DNA from: Ramlibacter albus | Lineage (GTDB): Bacteria; Pseudomonadota; Gammaproteobacteria; Burkholderiales; Burkholderiaceae_C | Direction of reading: 5' to 3' | Length of the DNA: 64,000 nucleotides | Assembly (NCBI RefSeq): GCF_014297445.1 | Contig: NZ_JACORU010000003.1 | Location: forward strand, 248,001-312,000 | Part shown: piece after piece, positions 1 through 9,763 of the stretch | Layout: every line of letters begins with the position of its first letter | Numbering within the stretch: position 1 is the stretch's first letter | Made by a program: the position numbers and the translations under genes | Notes under the pieces: model-generated | Databases searched by the model: none | Seen by the model: the letters and a program-made list of their open reading frames with translations, nothing else | Told to the model about the DNA's origin: nothing

Positions 1-138
1 CTCGTGGAGGCCGAGCACATCCTGCGGCGCGTGAAGGGCATCGCGCACACGCGGTTCACGAGCGCGGACGTGGTGCGGCACCCGCTGGTGGCGCGCATCG
101 TCGATGCGTACGACGCGGCACGGGCGAAGGATCGATGA
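1..138 (+). CDS. ybeZ: PhoH-like ATPase (YbeZ), C-terminal fragment
   Basis: Only the last 45 codons are present; the gene begins before the window. The tail contains [18 protein letters not shown], which closely matches the end of the YbeZ/PhoH-like family (E. coli YbeZ has SEDVVRHPVVARIVNAYE, from memory). These are RecA-fold nucleotide-binding proteins, probably acting with YbeY in rRNA and ribosome maintenance. The stop codon overlaps the ybeY start as ATGA, the usual ybeZ-ybeY arrangement. The Walker motifs lie outside the window, so the call rests on the tail and the neighbour. Confidence 0.8.
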   Translation, partial: LVEAEHILRRVKGIAHTRFTSADVVRHPLVARIVDAYDAARAKDR

Positions 139-581
139 GCGGGTTGGACCTGTCGCTGCAGTTCGGTGAGTTCGCCGGTGCGGCGAAGCACCGAGCATTG
201 ATCAAGCGAGCCAAGGTCGCGCGCTGGATGGAAGCCGCACTCGCACGCCCCGGCGAGATCGCCGTGCGCATCGTCGGCGAGGAAGAAGGCCGTTCGCTCA
301 ACCGCCAGTACCGCGGCAAGGACTACGCGACGAACGTGCTCACGTTCGACTACACGCGCGAGCCGGTGGTCAGCGCCGACCTCGTGCTCTGCGGCCCTGT
401 CGTCGAGCGCGAGGCGAAGGAGCAAGGCAAGGACCTCGAGGCGCACTACGCGCACCTGCTGGTGCATGGCACGCTGCACGCGCAGGGCTACGACCACGAG
501 ACGAACGAACGCGACGCACTGGAGATGGAGGCGCTGGAAGTGCTGCTGCTCGGCGCGCTCGGCTTCGCCAACCCCTACTGA
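135..581 (+). CDS. ybeY: Endoribonuclease YbeY
   Basis: This is a 148-residue metalloprotein of the UPF0054 family, a zinc-dependent RNase involved in 16S rRNA 3'-end maturation and ribosome quality control. The signature [11 protein letters not shown] (about residues 111-121) carries the three histidines that bind zinc in the family. Length is typical. The ATG overlaps the upstream stop codon by four bases, so translation is probably coupled. The 3' end overlaps the convergent dtd gene by seven bases. Confidence 0.95.
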   Translation: MSGLDLSLQFGEFAGAAKHRALIKRAKVARWMEAALARPGEIAVRIVGEEEGRSLNRQYRGKDYATNVLTFDYTREPVVSADLVLCGPVVEREAKEQGKDLEAHYAHLLVHGTLHAQGYDHETNERDALEMEALEVLLLGALGFANPY

Positions 582-1015
582 ATGCGCAGCGGGATCGTCA
601 CCGGCCCGTCGTTGACGAGGTGCACCTTCATGTCGGCAGCGAACTCGCCGGTTTGCACGACGGGGTGCGTGGCCCGCGCCTTGCCGACGAAGTAGTCGTA
701 GAGCCGCTTGCCTTCATCCGGCGCAGCCGCATTCGTGAAACTCGGCCGGTTGCCACCGCTCGTGTCCGCCGCGAGCGTGAACTGGCTCACCAGCAGCAGC
801 CCGCCGCCGACGTCCTGCACGCTGCGGTTCATCTTGCCTGCCTCGTCGCTGAAGATGCGCAGCTTCAGGAGCTTGGCAAGCAACTTGTCGGCCTGCGTCT
901 CCGAGTCACCCCGCTCCGCACACACCAGCACCAGCAGGCCCGCGCCGATCTCGCCGATCGTTGCGCCCGCCACCACCACTTTCGCTTCGCTCACGCGCTG
1001 CACGACCGCCAGCAT
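575..1015 (-). CDS. dtd: D-aminoacyl-tRNA deacylase
   Basis: The 146-residue protein starts [11 protein letters not shown], as usual for DTD, and carries the two family motifs SQFTL (about residues 78-82) and NDGPVT near the C-terminus; together they form the active site across the dimer. It hydrolyses D-aminoacyl-tRNAs and so removes mischarged D-amino acids. A longer open frame upstream was rejected because this ATG gives the canonical N-terminus and overlaps the stop of the cation-efflux gene by one base (TGATG). The two genes probably form a small operon. Confidence 0.95.
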   Translation of the reverse strand: MLAVVQRVSEAKVVVAGATIGEIGAGLLVLVCAERGDSETQADKLLAKLLKLRIFSDEAGKMNRSVQDVGGGLLLVSQFTLAADTSGGNRPSFTNAAAPDEGKRLYDYFVGKARATHPVVQTGEFAADMKVHLVNDGPVTIPLRIQ

Positions 1016-1929
1016 CAGATCAAATCCTCCTCGTCCGCGAAGTGTGCCTCGACGTCGCTGGGCAGCAGTTCGATGGTCGCGCGCAGGCCCGGCACGGCGC
1101 TCATGAGCGCCTGCTCCACGCTGCCTCGCACGGCGGCCGCGCGCCCGAGCGTCCAGCTCGCGGGCATGTGCATGTGCAGGTGCACAAAGCGCCGGCTGCC
1201 GGAGCGGCGCGAGGAGATGTGGTCGAAGCGGATCGTCGGGTGCTCGAATTGCTTGAGCGTGCTTTCGATCTGCGCGAGCACGTCGCGCTCGACGCGCTTG
1301 TCCATCAGGCCCTGCGACGAACGCCACACGAGGTTGCCGCCTTCGCGCAGGATGTTGAGCGCGACGCCGATGGCGACCACCGGGTCGAGCCAGGCCCAGC
1401 CGGTGAGCGCGACGCCCGCGACACCCACGACCACGCCGGCCGACGTCCACACATCGGTGACGAGGTGGCGCGCATCGCCTTCGAGCGCCATCGAGCGGTG
1501 CTCGCGGGCCGACTGCAGCATCAGCCACGCCAAGGCCCCGTTGATCGCCGAGCTGAGCACCGACAATGCGAGGCCGAGCCCGAGCTGCTCGATGCCGCGC
1601 GGCTCCATCAGCCGCAGCACCGCGGCCCAGAGGATGCCCGCGGCGGCGACGACGATGGCGAGCCCTTCGAAACCGGAAGAGAAGTACTCGGCCTTGTGGT
1701 GGCCGTAGGGATGGTCCTCGTCGGCCGGGCGCGCCGCGATCGTCACCATCAGCAGCGCAAACGCGGCGCTGGCCAGGTTCACCAGTGACTCCATCGCGTC
1801 GGACAGCAGGCCCACCGAGCCCGTCACCCACCATGCCAGAGTCTTGAGCCCGATCGTGACCACCGCGACCACGATGGAGACGCGCAGCAGCAGCTGGGGC
1901 GGCAGGCGGCGCAGGTCGTCGAGGGTCAT
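1015..1929 (-). CDS. Cation diffusion facilitator transporter
   Basis: This 304-residue inner-membrane protein has several hydrophobic helices followed by a soluble C-terminal domain, the CDF (cation efflux) layout. The helix-2 site reads SDAMESLVN and the helix-5 site HLVTD. In YiiP-type transporters four residues (D..D and H..D) bind the transported metal; here the helix-2 pair appears as E..N, while H..D is kept. [17 protein letters not shown] is the conserved loop. The metal cannot be predicted. The start ATG was chosen because MTLDDL leads directly into the first helix and the longer frame upstream is not family-like. It is probably co-transcribed with dtd. Confidence 0.88.
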   Translation of the reverse strand: MTLDDLRRLPPQLLLRVSIVVAVVTIGLKTLAWWVTGSVGLLSDAMESLVNLASAAFALLMVTIAARPADEDHPYGHHKAEYFSSGFEGLAIVVAAAGILWAAVLRLMEPRGIEQLGLGLALSVLSSAINGALAWLMLQSAREHRSMALEGDARHLVTDVWTSAGVVVGVAGVALTGWAWLDPVVAIGVALNILREGGNLVWRSSQGLMDKRVERDVLAQIESTLKQFEHPTIRFDHISSRRSGSRRFVHLHMHMPASWTLGRAAAVRGSVEQALMSAVPGLRATIELLPSDVEAHFADEEDLI

Positions 1930-1990
1930 GATTCCGATTCTCGCGCACGGGCCGAGGGCCGATGCTTGAGCCCGTGCAAGAATCCGCCGC

Positions 1991-3517
1991 ATGCACAAGC
2001 TGCTCGTCCGGTCGGCGTGGTGGCTCGCGGGTGCGGCCTTGGCCGCGGCGGGCTGCGTCGCGATCGCGCGCATGGAACTCGCGCACCAGCGCGAGCTGTT
2101 CGAGACCGATGCGCGCATCGTGCACCGGCTGCTCAGCCAGCGCGCGGTGCAGCACGACGCGGTGCTTGCGACGCTGGCGCTGCTGCAGCCGGGTGCGTCG
2201 CGCGCAGCGGCGGCGGCCACCCCGGCGGACGCCGCGGGCGCGGAGCAGCGGTTGCCGGCCGTGTACCCGCAGGTGCTGGCGGTTCGCCGCCGCGACGCGG
2301 GCGGCGCCTGGCCCGCCGAGCCTCTTGCAGGTGGCCATGCGGGCGCGGCCGATGCGCGCCTCGCGCAGGCCGAAGCCGAATCGCGCAAGGCGAACCGCCC
2401 CGCGCTGGCCTGGGCGGACCTCGCAGGCGGCCGTTATGCGTTGGTGCTGGCCGGCGATCCCGCGAGCTATGCGCTCACGCTCGACCTGAGGCGCACCGTG
2501 CCCTGGAACGAGTGGCCGATGGCGGTGGACACGAGCCCCGTGCGCGTGACGCTGGAGCATGCCGGGCAATCGTTCGTCGTGCAGCGCGGCGAACCCGCCC
2601 GTGACGGCTGGCCGCTCGACTTCCGCAAGCACCTCGCGGCTGACAGCCAGCCATTCGACGTCGTCGCGACGCGCACCATCGGCTGGGGCGAGCTGCCGTG
2701 GCTTCGCATGCTGGCGTGGACGGCTGCCGTCGCCGCACTGCTCGCGTCCAGCGCCGCGTGGTTGCGCCAGCGCGAGGCACGCCGCCGCGCCGAGGAGCTG
2801 CTGCGCCTGGGCCAGGTCGCTCGGCTGAACGCGCTCGGCGAACTCGCGGCCGGCATGGCGCATGAACTCAACCAGCCGCTCACCGCCGTGCTGGCGGGCA
2901 CGCAAGCCGCACGGCGCGTGCTCGTCGAGGATCCGCCGGACTTGCCCGCCGCGCGAGAGGCGCTCGAGCACGCCGCCGGGCAGGCGCGCCGCGCGAGCGA
3001 CGTGCTCACGCGGTTGCGGCGCAGCGTGGAGCGCCCCGATGCCGGCCGCGACCTCCAGCCCGTGGACCTGCACGAAGCCGCGCGCGGCGCGCTGGACTTG
3101 CTGCAGCCCGAATGCGCGCGGCGCGGCGTGGCCCCGCGGCTCGAGGGCGCGGCGCCGACCACCGTGCGTGCGGAGCCGGTCGCGTTGGAGCAGGTCGTGC
3201 ACAACCTGCTGCTCAACGCCCTGCAGGCGCTCGAACAAGTACCGCAGCACGAGCGCGAGCTGAAGGTCACCGTTGCCGCGCAAGGCGCGACTGGCGTGCT
3301 GGAGGTGGCGGACAGCGGCCCGGGCATCCCGGCCGACGTACTGCCGAGGATCTTCGAGCCCTTCTTCACGACACGCCGCGAAGGCCTGGGGCTCGGCCTC
3401 AGCCTGAGCGAGAGCCTTGCGAGCGGCATGGGCGGCGAGCTCGCGGCGAGGCCGCGCGAGCCGCGCGGTGCGGTGCTGCGGCTGGCGCTGCCGCTTGCCG
3501 GAGCGTCGCCGGCATGA
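1991..3517 (+). CDS. Membrane sensor histidine kinase, FixL/NtrB type
   Basis: A 508-residue kinase with an N-terminal transmembrane helix (about residues 5-26), a roughly 200-residue predicted periplasmic sensor region with no recognised fold, a second helix (about 233-256), and the catalytic core. The H-box [13 protein letters not shown] places the phospho-acceptor at about His-291. N-box [11 protein letters not shown]1 DSGPGIP and [15 protein letters not shown] complete the ATPase. It forms an operon with a FixJ-type regulator (ATGA overlap). The ligand is unknown; the following HbpS-like gene suggests haem or redox sensing, which is inference. Confidence 0.9.
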   Translation: MHKLLVRSAWWLAGAALAAAGCVAIARMELAHQRELFETDARIVHRLLSQRAVQHDAVLATLALLQPGASRAAAAATPADAAGAEQRLPAVYPQVLAVRRRDAGGAWPAEPLAGGHAGAADARLAQAEAESRKANRPALAWADLAGGRYALVLAGDPASYALTLDLRRTVPWNEWPMAVDTSPVRVTLEHAGQSFVVQRGEPARDGWPLDFRKHLAADSQPFDVVATRTIGWGELPWLRMLAWTAAVAALLASSAAWLRQREARRRAEELLRLGQVARLNALGELAAGMAHELNQPLTAVLAGTQAARRVLVEDPPDLPAAREALEHAAGQARRASDVLTRLRRSVERPDAGRDLQPVDLHEAARGALDLLQPECARRGVAPRLEGAAPTTVRAEPVALEQVVHNLLLNALQALEQVPQHERELKVTVAAQGATGVLEVADSGPGIPADVLPRIFEPFFTTRREGLGLGLSLSESLASGMGGELAARPREPRGAVLRLALPLAGASPA

Positions 3518-4140
3518 ATGCGCCGCTCTCACCCCTGATCCACCTCGTCGACGACGACGAAGGCGTGCGCACCAGCCTCGCGATGCTGATCGGCACCGTG
3601 GGCCTGCGCGTGCAATCGTGGGCTGATCCGCAGGGCTTTCTCGACGGCTTCGACCGCGAAAGCATCGGCGCGGTGGTGCTCGACGTGCGCATGCCGGGCC
3701 TGGGTGGCCTTGCCGTGCTGGAGCAGCTCGTCGCGCAAGGCGTGGACCAGCCGGTGATCATGCTCACCGGCCACGGCACGGTGGACCTGTGCCGCCGAGC
3801 GTTCAAGTCCGGCGCCGCGGAGTTCCTCGAGAAGCCGGTGGACGACGACGTGCTGCTCGAAGCGCTGCAGAAAGCCGTGCGCCAGCACGTGCGCTCGCGC
3901 GAACGCGTGCGCAGCGACCGCGACGCACGCGAGCGCTACGCGCAGCTCACGGAGCGCGAGCGCGAGGTGCTGGGCCTCATCGTCGAGGGCCTCACCAACA
4001 AGGAGATCGGGCGCGCCCTCGCCGTCTCGCCGCGCACGGTGGAGACGCACCGCGCCAACCTGTTCGGCAAGCTGGACGCGGCGTCGCTGGCCCAGTTGAT
4101 CCGCCGCTACGCCGCGCTGGTGGAAGGCGGCGCTCCGTAG
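3514..4140 (+). CDS. FixJ-family response regulator
   Basis: This is a 208-residue two-domain regulator. The receiver domain has the acidic pocket LVDDDEG, phospho-acceptor Asp-57 in VVLDVRMPG, the conserved Thr in MLTGHGT and Lys in EKPVDDD. A C-terminal LuxR/GerE helix-turn-helix follows ([12 protein letters not shown], then SPRTVETHR). It starts inside the kinase stop codon (ATGA) and is the kinase's evident partner. The PVDDD segment after the Lys and the C-terminal GerE domain place it with FixJ/TodT-type regulators. Its targets are unknown; an inverted repeat lies over its own stop codon, upstream of the next gene. Confidence 0.93.
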   Translation: MNAPLSPLIHLVDDDEGVRTSLAMLIGTVGLRVQSWADPQGFLDGFDRESIGAVVLDVRMPGLGGLAVLEQLVAQGVDQPVIMLTGHGTVDLCRRAFKSGAAEFLEKPVDDDVLLEALQKAVRQHVRSRERVRSDRDARERYAQLTEREREVLGLIVEGLTNKEIGRALAVSPRTVETHRANLFGKLDAASLAQLIRRYAALVEGGAP

Positions 4141-4149
4141 TTCTACGGA
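4134..4149. repeat. Inverted repeat upstream of the HbpS-like gene
   Basis: TCCGTAG and CTACGGA form perfect 7-base arms separated by two bases, straddling the regulator's stop codon and lying about 80 bases before the HbpS-like gene. It is a plausible binding site for the adjacent LuxR-type regulator, but it is short and could arise by chance; no terminator-like T-run follows. Confidence 0.35.
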
Positions 4150-4227
4150 AGCGCGCGCGTAGCCGCACGAATGCCGCAAACGGGCGCCAGTTCCTACAGT
4201 TCTCCCACACCAACCCAAGGAGAACCC

Positions 4228-4716
4228 ATGATCCGCCGCCTGCCCTTCGCTCTCGTCCTGCTCGCCGCCGCGAGCGCCGCCTCGGCGCAAGCCGTGCGCA
4301 CCGAGCGCGCCCTCTCGCTGGACCTCGCCAACCAGATCGCCGGCGCCACCGTGGCCGCGTGCACGACGGCCGGCTATGCCGTGACCGCGACCGTGGTGGA
4401 CCGCGCCGGCGGCATCCGCGCCGTGCAGCGCGCCGACAACGCCGGCCCGCACACCCTGGGCGCGAGCTACCAGAAGGCCTACACCTCCGCGTCCGCAAAG
4501 AACACGACGCTCGCGATGATGGAAGGCGCGCAGAAGAACCCCGCCGCCGCCAACCTGGTGAACATCCCCGGCTTCCTGCTGCTCGGCGGCGGCGTGCCGA
4601 TCAAGGTGGGCAACGACACGATCGGCGCCGTCGGCGTCGGCGGTGCGCCCGGGGGCCACCTCGACGAGCAGTGCGCGGTCGCGGCGCTCGACAAGGTCAA
4701 GGACCAGCTGAAGTGA
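4228..4716 (+). CDS. Secreted HbpS/GlcG-domain haem-binding-like protein
   Basis: This 162-residue protein has a clear signal peptide (LPFALVLLAAASAASA-QA), so it is predicted to be periplasmic. The mature part is a single HbpS/GlcG (DUF336) domain: ATVVDRAGGIRAVQRADN and the glycine-rich GGVPIKVGNDTIGAVGVGG are typical. Some relatives bind haem, and Streptomyces HbpS acts as an accessory sensor for the kinase SenS. Here it lies directly after a two-component pair. AAGGAGAA sits at good spacing before the ATG. Haem binding has not been shown by anything in the sequence. Confidence 0.85.
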   Translation: MIRRLPFALVLLAAASAASAQAVRTERALSLDLANQIAGATVAACTTAGYAVTATVVDRAGGIRAVQRADNAGPHTLGASYQKAYTSASAKNTTLAMMEGAQKNPAAANLVNIPGFLLLGGGVPIKVGNDTIGAVGVGGAPGGHLDEQCAVAALDKVKDQLK

Positions 4717-5438
4717 GCCCCGCGCCGCGCATCGCGAGGTCGGCTCGGGTGGCTGCTCTCGCACGCATCGTGCTTGCGGCAACGGCAGCCATCGCGGTCG
4801 TGCCCGCGACCGCGCAGGTGGCGCCTTCGGCCGCCGAGGCCGCGCGCTACCAGGGCCTGCACGCCGCCGCGCACCTTGGCGACGTCGCGGCCATGGAAAA
4901 GCTCGTTGCAGCCAAGGCCGACGTGAACGCGCGCGACCCGTACGGCCGCACGCCGGTGCACGTGGCCGCTTTCGCGAAGCAGCGCGCCGCCTTGCGCGCC
5001 CTCGCGAAGGCCGGCGCCAGCCTCGAGCTGCTCGAGAACGACAAGTACGACGCCGTGACCATCGCCTCCGTGGCCGATGACGAGGAAACACTGCGTGTGC
5101 TGCTGGCGCTCGGCGCGAGCGCGAAGCTCACGACGAGCCGTTACGACGGCACGGCACTCATCGCCGCGGCGCACCTGGGCCACGATGGCGTGGTACGCCA
5201 GCTGATCGCCGCCGGCGCGCCGCTGGACCACGTGAACAACCTGCACTGGACAGCCGTCATCGAGTCGATCGTGCTGGGCAACGGCGGGCCGCGCCACCAG
5301 GCCACACTGAAGGCCTTGGTCGATGCGAAGGCCAACCTGCAGCTCGCCGACCGCGAAGGCCGCACGCCGCTGCAACTGGCGAAGGCGCGCGGTTATGGCG
5401 AGATGGTGAAGATGCTGGAGGCCGCGGGCGCGAAGTGA
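4713..5438 (+). CDS. Secreted ankyrin-repeat protein
   Basis: A 241-residue protein starts at a GTG that overlaps the previous stop (GTGA). The N-terminus has a basic stretch and a hydrophobic segment ending ATAQVA, a likely signal peptide. Ankyrin repeats follow from about residue 48, for example NARDPYGRTPVHVAAFAK and ADREGRTPLQLAKARGYG. Such proteins are usually periplasmic scaffolds or inhibitors; in pseudomonads one is linked to periplasmic catalase (AnkB). Coupling to the HbpS-like gene suggests a shared oxidative or haem-stress role, which is inference. It ends immediately against the convergent tyrS gene. Confidence 0.85.
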   Translation: MSPAPRIARSARVAALARIVLAATAAIAVVPATAQVAPSAAEAARYQGLHAAAHLGDVAAMEKLVAAKADVNARDPYGRTPVHVAAFAKQRAALRALAKAGASLELLENDKYDAVTIASVADDEETLRVLLALGASAKLTTSRYDGTALIAAAHLGHDGVVRQLIAAGAPLDHVNNLHWTAVIESIVLGNGGPRHQATLKALVDAKANLQLADREGRTPLQLAKARGYGEMVKMLEAAGAK

Positions 5439-6674
5439 CTAGCTGAGCACGACCCGCGCGAACTTGCGCTTGCCCACCTGCACGACGTACGTGCCGGCAC
5501 CCAGCTTCAGGCCCTTGTCGGAGACCTGGGAAGAATCCACGCGCACCCCGTTCCCCTCGATCAGCCGGTTGGCTTCCGTCGTCGAAGGCGCGAGCCCCGA
5601 TTGCTTCAGCACCTGCGCGATCCCCAGCGGCGCGCCCGACAGCTGCACCTGCGGGATGTCGTCCGGGATGCCGCCCTTGCTGCGGTTGACGAAGTCCTGC
5701 TCCGCCGCATCGGCCGCGGCCGGGCTGTGGAACCGCGCGGTGATCTCCTTCGCGAGCATCACCTTCACGTCGCGCGGGTTGCGCCCGCCCTCCACTTCCT
5801 TCTTCAGCGCCGCGATCTCCGCCTCGCTGCGGAAGGACAGCAGCGTGAACCAGCGCCACATCAGGTCGTCGGAGATCGACAGCACCTTGGCGAACATGGT
5901 GTTGGCGTCCTCCGCGATGCCGATGTAGTTGTTCTTGCTCTTCGACATCTTCTCGACGCCGTCCAGGCCTTCGAGCAGCGGCATGGTCAGGATGCACTGC
6001 GGTTCCTGCCCGTACTCCTGCTGCAGGTGGCGGCCCATCAGCAGGTTGAACTTCTGGTCGGTGCCGCCCAGCTCCAGGTCGCTCTTCAGCGCCACGGAGT
6101 CGTAGCCCTGCATCAGCGGGTACAGGAACTCGTGGATGGAGATCGAGCGGTTCTCGGCGAAGCGCTTCTTGAAATCGTCGCGCTCCATCATGCGGGCCAC
6201 GGTGTACTTGGCCGCGAGCTGGATCATGCCGCGGGCGCCCAGCGGGTCGCTCCATTCGCTGTTGTAGCGGATCTCGGTTTTGGCGGGGTCCAGCACCAGG
6301 CTGGCCTGCTTGTAGTAGGTCTCGGCGTTGGCCTTGATCTGTTCGGCCGTGAGCGGCGGGCGGGTCGTGTTGCGGCCGGACGGGTCGCCGATCATGGTCG
6401 TGAAGTCGCCGATCAGGAAGATGACGGTGTGCCCCAGGTCCTGCAGCTGGCGCATCTTGTTCAGCACCACCGTGTGTCCTACGTGGATGTCAGGCGCTGT
6501 AGGATCGAGACCGAGCTTCACGCGCAGCGGCTGGCCCGTCGCGTCGGAGCGCGCGAGCTTTTTCAGCCAGTCTTCCTGCGGAATCAACTCCTCCACGCCG
6601 CGCAGGCTCACGGCCATCGCGTGGCGCACCCGGTCCGTCACCGGGAATTGACTTGTAACAGAGGCTTGATTCAT
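5439..6674 (-). CDS. tyrS: Tyrosyl-tRNA synthetase
   Basis: A 411-residue class-I aminoacyl-tRNA synthetase. The HIGH-type motif is HVGH (about residue 64), the second signature KMSKSKNN lies near residue 248, and the C-terminal S4-like domain ([17 protein letters not shown]) binds t[19 protein letters not shown] is characteristic of bacterial TyrRS of the roughly 400-residue TyrZ-like branch. It attaches tyrosine to tRNA-Tyr in the cytoplasm. It is transcribed divergently from the M23 peptidase gene, and the 187-base gap must hold both promoters; I could not assign them. Confidence 0.97.
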   Translation of the reverse strand: MNQASVTSQFPVTDRVRHAMAVSLRGVEELIPQEDWLKKLARSDATGQPLRVKLGLDPTAPDIHVGHTVVLNKMRQLQDLGHTVIFLIGDFTTMIGDPSGRNTTRPPLTAEQIKANAETYYKQASLVLDPAKTEIRYNSEWSDPLGARGMIQLAAKYTVARMMERDDFKKRFAENRSISIHEFLYPLMQGYDSVALKSDLELGGTDQKFNLLMGRHLQQEYGQEPQCILTMPLLEGLDGVEKMSKSKNNYIGIAEDANTMFAKVLSISDDLMWRWFTLLSFRSEAEIAALKKEVEGGRNPRDVKVMLAKEITARFHSPAAADAAEQDFVNRSKGGIPDDIPQVQLSGAPLGIAQVLKQSGLAPSTTEANRLIEGNGVRVDSSQVSDKGLKLGAGTYVVQVGKRKFARVVLS

Positions 6675-6861
6675 AAGGGAAATTTCGCAACGGATGAGCT
6701 GGAAGGCTGGCTATACTGCGGCTGGCCTTTCGAGCCGCCGATTCTAAGTGGCGGCTCACCCCAAGAATTCTGGCCTGAGGAGGCTCCTGTTCCACACTTG
6801 GCCCGCATGTGCGTGGCGGCTGTAGGACGGGTCTTTCAAGCTGTAGGAAGGACGAAGAAAC

Positions 6862-8208
6862 TTGACCCCCGCCATGAAGGCCGCCGCCGGCCGATTCGTC
6901 TCGCGTGCGGCCCACATGCTGGAGCACCATCCGAAACAGGTGACGCTCGCCGTGGCCGCCCTGCTGCTGGGCGCCGGGAGCATCGCGGTTGCAAGCATCG
7001 AAGACCCCGCCGACTCGCTGCCGCCCGCGCGCCAGGTCGTCGAGGACGTGGTGCCTGCGTCGCTCACCGCGCAGTCCGAAGCGCTGGGTGCCTTCAGCTA
7101 CAACCTCTACCGCAGCGACACCATGCGCGGCAGCGACACCGTGGAGTCGCTGTTCTCCCGCCTGGGCGTCACCGACGCGGCCGCGGCCGCCTACTTGCGC
7201 ACCGACCCGACGTTCCGCACCCGCGTGCTGGGCCGCGGCGGCCAGATGGTCACCGCCGAAGCCAGCGACAAGCATGCGCTGGTGAAACTCACCGCGCGCT
7301 GGGCCAGCGACGACGCGAATTTCCAGCGCCTCGTGGTCGAGCGCAATGCGCAGGGCCAGTTCACGACGCGCGTCGAGACCGCGCCGCTGGTGCCGAACGT
7401 GCGGCTTGGCAGCGGCACGATCTATTCCAACCTGTTCGCCGCGGTCGACGAGTCGCGCATCCCGGACGGGGTGGCGATCCAGATGGCCGAGATCTTCTCG
7501 GGCGCCATCGACTTCCACCGCGGCCTGCGCAAGGGCGACCGCTTCAGCGTGGTCTACGAAACGCTCGACGCCGACGGCGAGCCGCTGCGCACGGGCAAGG
7601 TGCTCTCCACCGAGTTCACCAACGCGGGCAAGCAGGTCAACGCCGTGTGGTTCCAGGAGCCGGGCAAGAAGGGCGCTTACTTCGACTTCGCGGGCAAGAG
7701 CCTCGAGCGTATGTTCCTCGCCTCGCCGATGGAGTTCTCGCGCGTGACCAGCGGGTTCGCGATGCGATTCCATCCCATCCTCAACCAGTGGCGTGCGCAC
7801 AAGGGCGTCGACTACGGCGCGCCCACCGGCACGGCCGTGCGCGCGGTGGGTGACGGCGTGGTGGAGTTCGCCGGCTGGCAGAACGGCTACGGCAACGTCG
7901 TGATCGTCGACCATGGCAAGGGCGCGGTCACGCTGTACGGCCACCTCAGCCGCGTGAACGTCAAGCGCGGCGAGAAGGTCGCGCGCTCGCAGAACATCGG
8001 CAACGTCGGCGCCACCGGCTGGGCCACCGGCCCGCACCTGCACTTCGAGTTCCGCGAGAACGGCATCCACAAGGACCCGCTTACCGTCGTGCGCAACAGC
8101 CCGACCGTCGAGCTGACGGCGCAGGCGCGGCCGAAGTTCGAGGAGTCGGTGCGCAACGTGCGACTGGTGCTGGACGCGGCTTCCACTTCGCACCTCGCCT
8201 CCCGATAA
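6862..8208 (+). CDS. M23 family peptidoglycan endopeptidase
   Basis: This 448-residue protein has one N-terminal hydrophobic helix (VTLAVAALLLGAGSIAVA), a roughly 240-residue region resembling the OapA/Csd3-type N-terminal domain, and a LytM (peptidase M23) domain from about residue 300. The zinc ligands are H and D in HKGVDYGAP and the HxH of GPHLHFEF; YGHL is also kept. It probably cleaves peptide cross-links in the periplasm. The start is ambiguous: TTG at 6862 has GGAAGG ten bases upstream, whereas the ATG at 6874 (twelve bases on) lacks a well-spaced site, so TTG is preferred. It is followed by anmK. Confidence 0.92.
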   Translation: MTPAMKAAAGRFVSRAAHMLEHHPKQVTLAVAALLLGAGSIAVASIEDPADSLPPARQVVEDVVPASLTAQSEALGAFSYNLYRSDTMRGSDTVESLFSRLGVTDAAAAAYLRTDPTFRTRVLGRGGQMVTAEASDKHALVKLTARWASDDANFQRLVVERNAQGQFTTRVETAPLVPNVRLGSGTIYSNLFAAVDESRIPDGVAIQMAEIFSGAIDFHRGLRKGDRFSVVYETLDADGEPLRTGKVLSTEFTNAGKQVNAVWFQEPGKKGAYFDFAGKSLERMFLASPMEFSRVTSGFAMRFHPILNQWRAHKGVDYGAPTGTAVRAVGDGVVEFAGWQNGYGNVVIVDHGKGAVTLYGHLSRVNVKRGEKVARSQNIGNVGATGWATGPHLHFEFRENGIHKDPLTVVRNSPTVELTAQARPKFEESVRNVRLVLDAASTSHLASR

Positions 8209-8233
8209 GCTTGCGGCCCGGTACGATGGGCCC

Positions 8234-9334
8234 ATGCGAGACCTCTACATCGGCCTGATGTCGGGCACGTCCATGGACGGCGTCGACGGCGTCCTGGCGG
8301 ATCTCTCCTCCTCCCCCACGGTGCTCGCGCACGCGAGCGCGCCCTTTCCAGAAGCGCTGCGCGACGAGCTGATGGCGCTGAACAGCGGCGGCGACAATGA
8401 GCTGCATCGCGCAGCGCTCGCAGCGAACGGCTTGGTGCGGGTCTATGCCCACGTGGTGCAGGACCTGCTGCGTGCGGCCAAAGTGGCGCCACAGGACGTG
8501 AAGGCGATCGCCGCGCATGGCCAGACGGTACGCCACCGGCCGCGCATGTTCGACGGCACCGGCTACACGATCCAGCTGAACCAGCCGGCGCTGCTCGCGG
8601 AGCTGACGGGCATCGACGTCGCGGCCGATTTCCGCAGCCGCGATGTCGCTGCCGGCGGACAGGGCGCACCGCTCGCGCCGTTCTTTCACCAGGCAGTGTT
8701 CGCGCGCAGCGGCGAGACGGTGGGCGTGCTGAATATCGGCGGCATCTCCAACCTCACGGTGCTGAAGGCCGACGGCTCCATGCTCGGCTTCGATTGCGGG
8801 CCCGGCAATGCGCTGATGGACTTCTGGTGCAAGCTGCACACGCAGGCCGACTACGACGACGGCGGGCGCTGGGCCGCCAAGGGCCACGTGGTCGAACCGA
8901 TGGCCAAGGCCATGCTGCGCGACCCCTACTTCGCGCAGCAGCCGCCCAAGAGCACCGGCCGCGATCACTTCAACCAGTCGTGGCTCGAGCATCACCTGCG
9001 CGGCACCCTCGCCGCGCGCGCCGAGGACGTGCAGGCGACGCTGGCCGAGCTCACCGCTCGCGCCTGCGCGCAGGATGCGCACCGCTATTCATTGCGCAGG
9101 CTGGTGGTCTGCGGCGGCGGCGCGCTGAACGCGCACCTGATGTCACGCCTGGCCGCCCTGCTGCCCGGCGTGCAGGTCCAGCCCAGCAGCGAAGCCGGCG
9201 TGCCGCCCCGGCAGGTGGAAGCCCTCGCCTTCGCGTGGCTCGCGCGCAAGACGGTGCAGCGGGAAAAACTGGACCTCCAAAGCACAACGGGCGCCAGTGG
9301 CGCCCGTGTGCTGGGTTGCATCTACCCGGCTTAG
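8234..9334 (+). CDS. anmK: Anhydro-N-acetylmuramic acid kinase
   Basis: A 366-residue protein starting [18 protein letters not shown], the hallmark of AnmK. It phosphorylates and opens 1,6-anhydro-MurNAc released by lytic transglycosylases, giving MurNAc-6-phosphate for cell-wall recycling. [11 protein letters not shown] and [10 protein letters not shown] are further family motifs. It lies 25 bases after the M23 peptidase, so murein cleavage and recycling are probably co-expressed. Its stop overlaps the convergent erpA stop by four bases. Confidence 0.97.
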   Translation: MRDLYIGLMSGTSMDGVDGVLADLSSSPTVLAHASAPFPEALRDELMALNSGGDNELHRAALAANGLVRVYAHVVQDLLRAAKVAPQDVKAIAAHGQTVRHRPRMFDGTGYTIQLNQPALLAELTGIDVAADFRSRDVAAGGQGAPLAPFFHQAVFARSGETVGVLNIGGISNLTVLKADGSMLGFDCGPGNALMDFWCKLHTQADYDDGGRWAAKGHVVEPMAKAMLRDPYFAQQPPKSTGRDHFNQSWLEHHLRGTLAARAEDVQATLAELTARACAQDAHRYSLRRLVVCGGGALNAHLMSRLAALLPGVQVQPSSEAGVPPRQVEALAFAWLARKTVQREKLDLQSTTGASGARVLGCIYPA

Positions 9335-9702
9335 GTCGAGAAGCTCGAGCCGCAGCCGCAGGTGGTGGTGGCGTTCGGGTTCTTGATGACGAACTGCGCG
9401 CCCTGCAGGTCTTCCTTGTAGTCGATCTCGGCGCCCACGAGGTACTGGTAGCTCATCGCGTCGATCAGCAGGGACACGCCGTTCTTGGTCATCACGGTGT
9501 CGTCCTCGTTGGCGATCTCGTCGAACGTGAAGCCGTACTGGAAGCCGGAGCAGCCGCCGCCCTGCACGAACACGCGCAGCTTGAGGTCGGGGTTGCCTTC
9601 CTCGGCGATCAGGTCGGCCACCTTCGCGGCCGCGCTGTCGGTGAAGATCAGCGGGTCGGGCATCTGGCTTTCGGCTTGCACGGTCTCGGCAACTGCGGTC
9701 AT
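9331..9702 (-). CDS. erpA: Iron-sulfur cluster insertion protein ErpA
   Basis: This 123-residue A-type Fe-S carrier has the three conserved cysteines: one in [11 protein letters not shown] and two in the terminal CGCGSSFS. It receives Fe-S clusters from the assembly scaffold and delivers them to apo-enzymes. Length and motifs are standard. ErpA rather than IscA is preferred because isc genes are absent nearby and the rpsI/bactofilin/anmK neighbourhood is the usual Burkholderiales location. The start ATG is followed by [11 protein letters not shown], a typical variable leader. Confidence 0.95.
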   Translation of the reverse strand: MTAVAETVQAESQMPDPLIFTDSAAAKVADLIAEEGNPDLKLRVFVQGGGCSGFQYGFTFDEIANEDDTVMTKNGVSLLIDAMSYQYLVGAEIDYKEDLQGAQFVIKNPNATTTCGCGSSFST

Positions 9703-9763
9703 TCTCTACTCCGTCGGTCGGGGATTTCACGTGATGGTACGACACCCCGCCCGCGGCCGCACG

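Noticed and set aside
575..3532. A 985-codon open frame on the minus strand covering dtd, the cation efflux gene and the kinase gene
   Set aside because: Only its last 146 codons (dtd) resemble a protein; the rest is the antisense of the kinase and an off-frame reading of the efflux gene, a common effect of high G+C.
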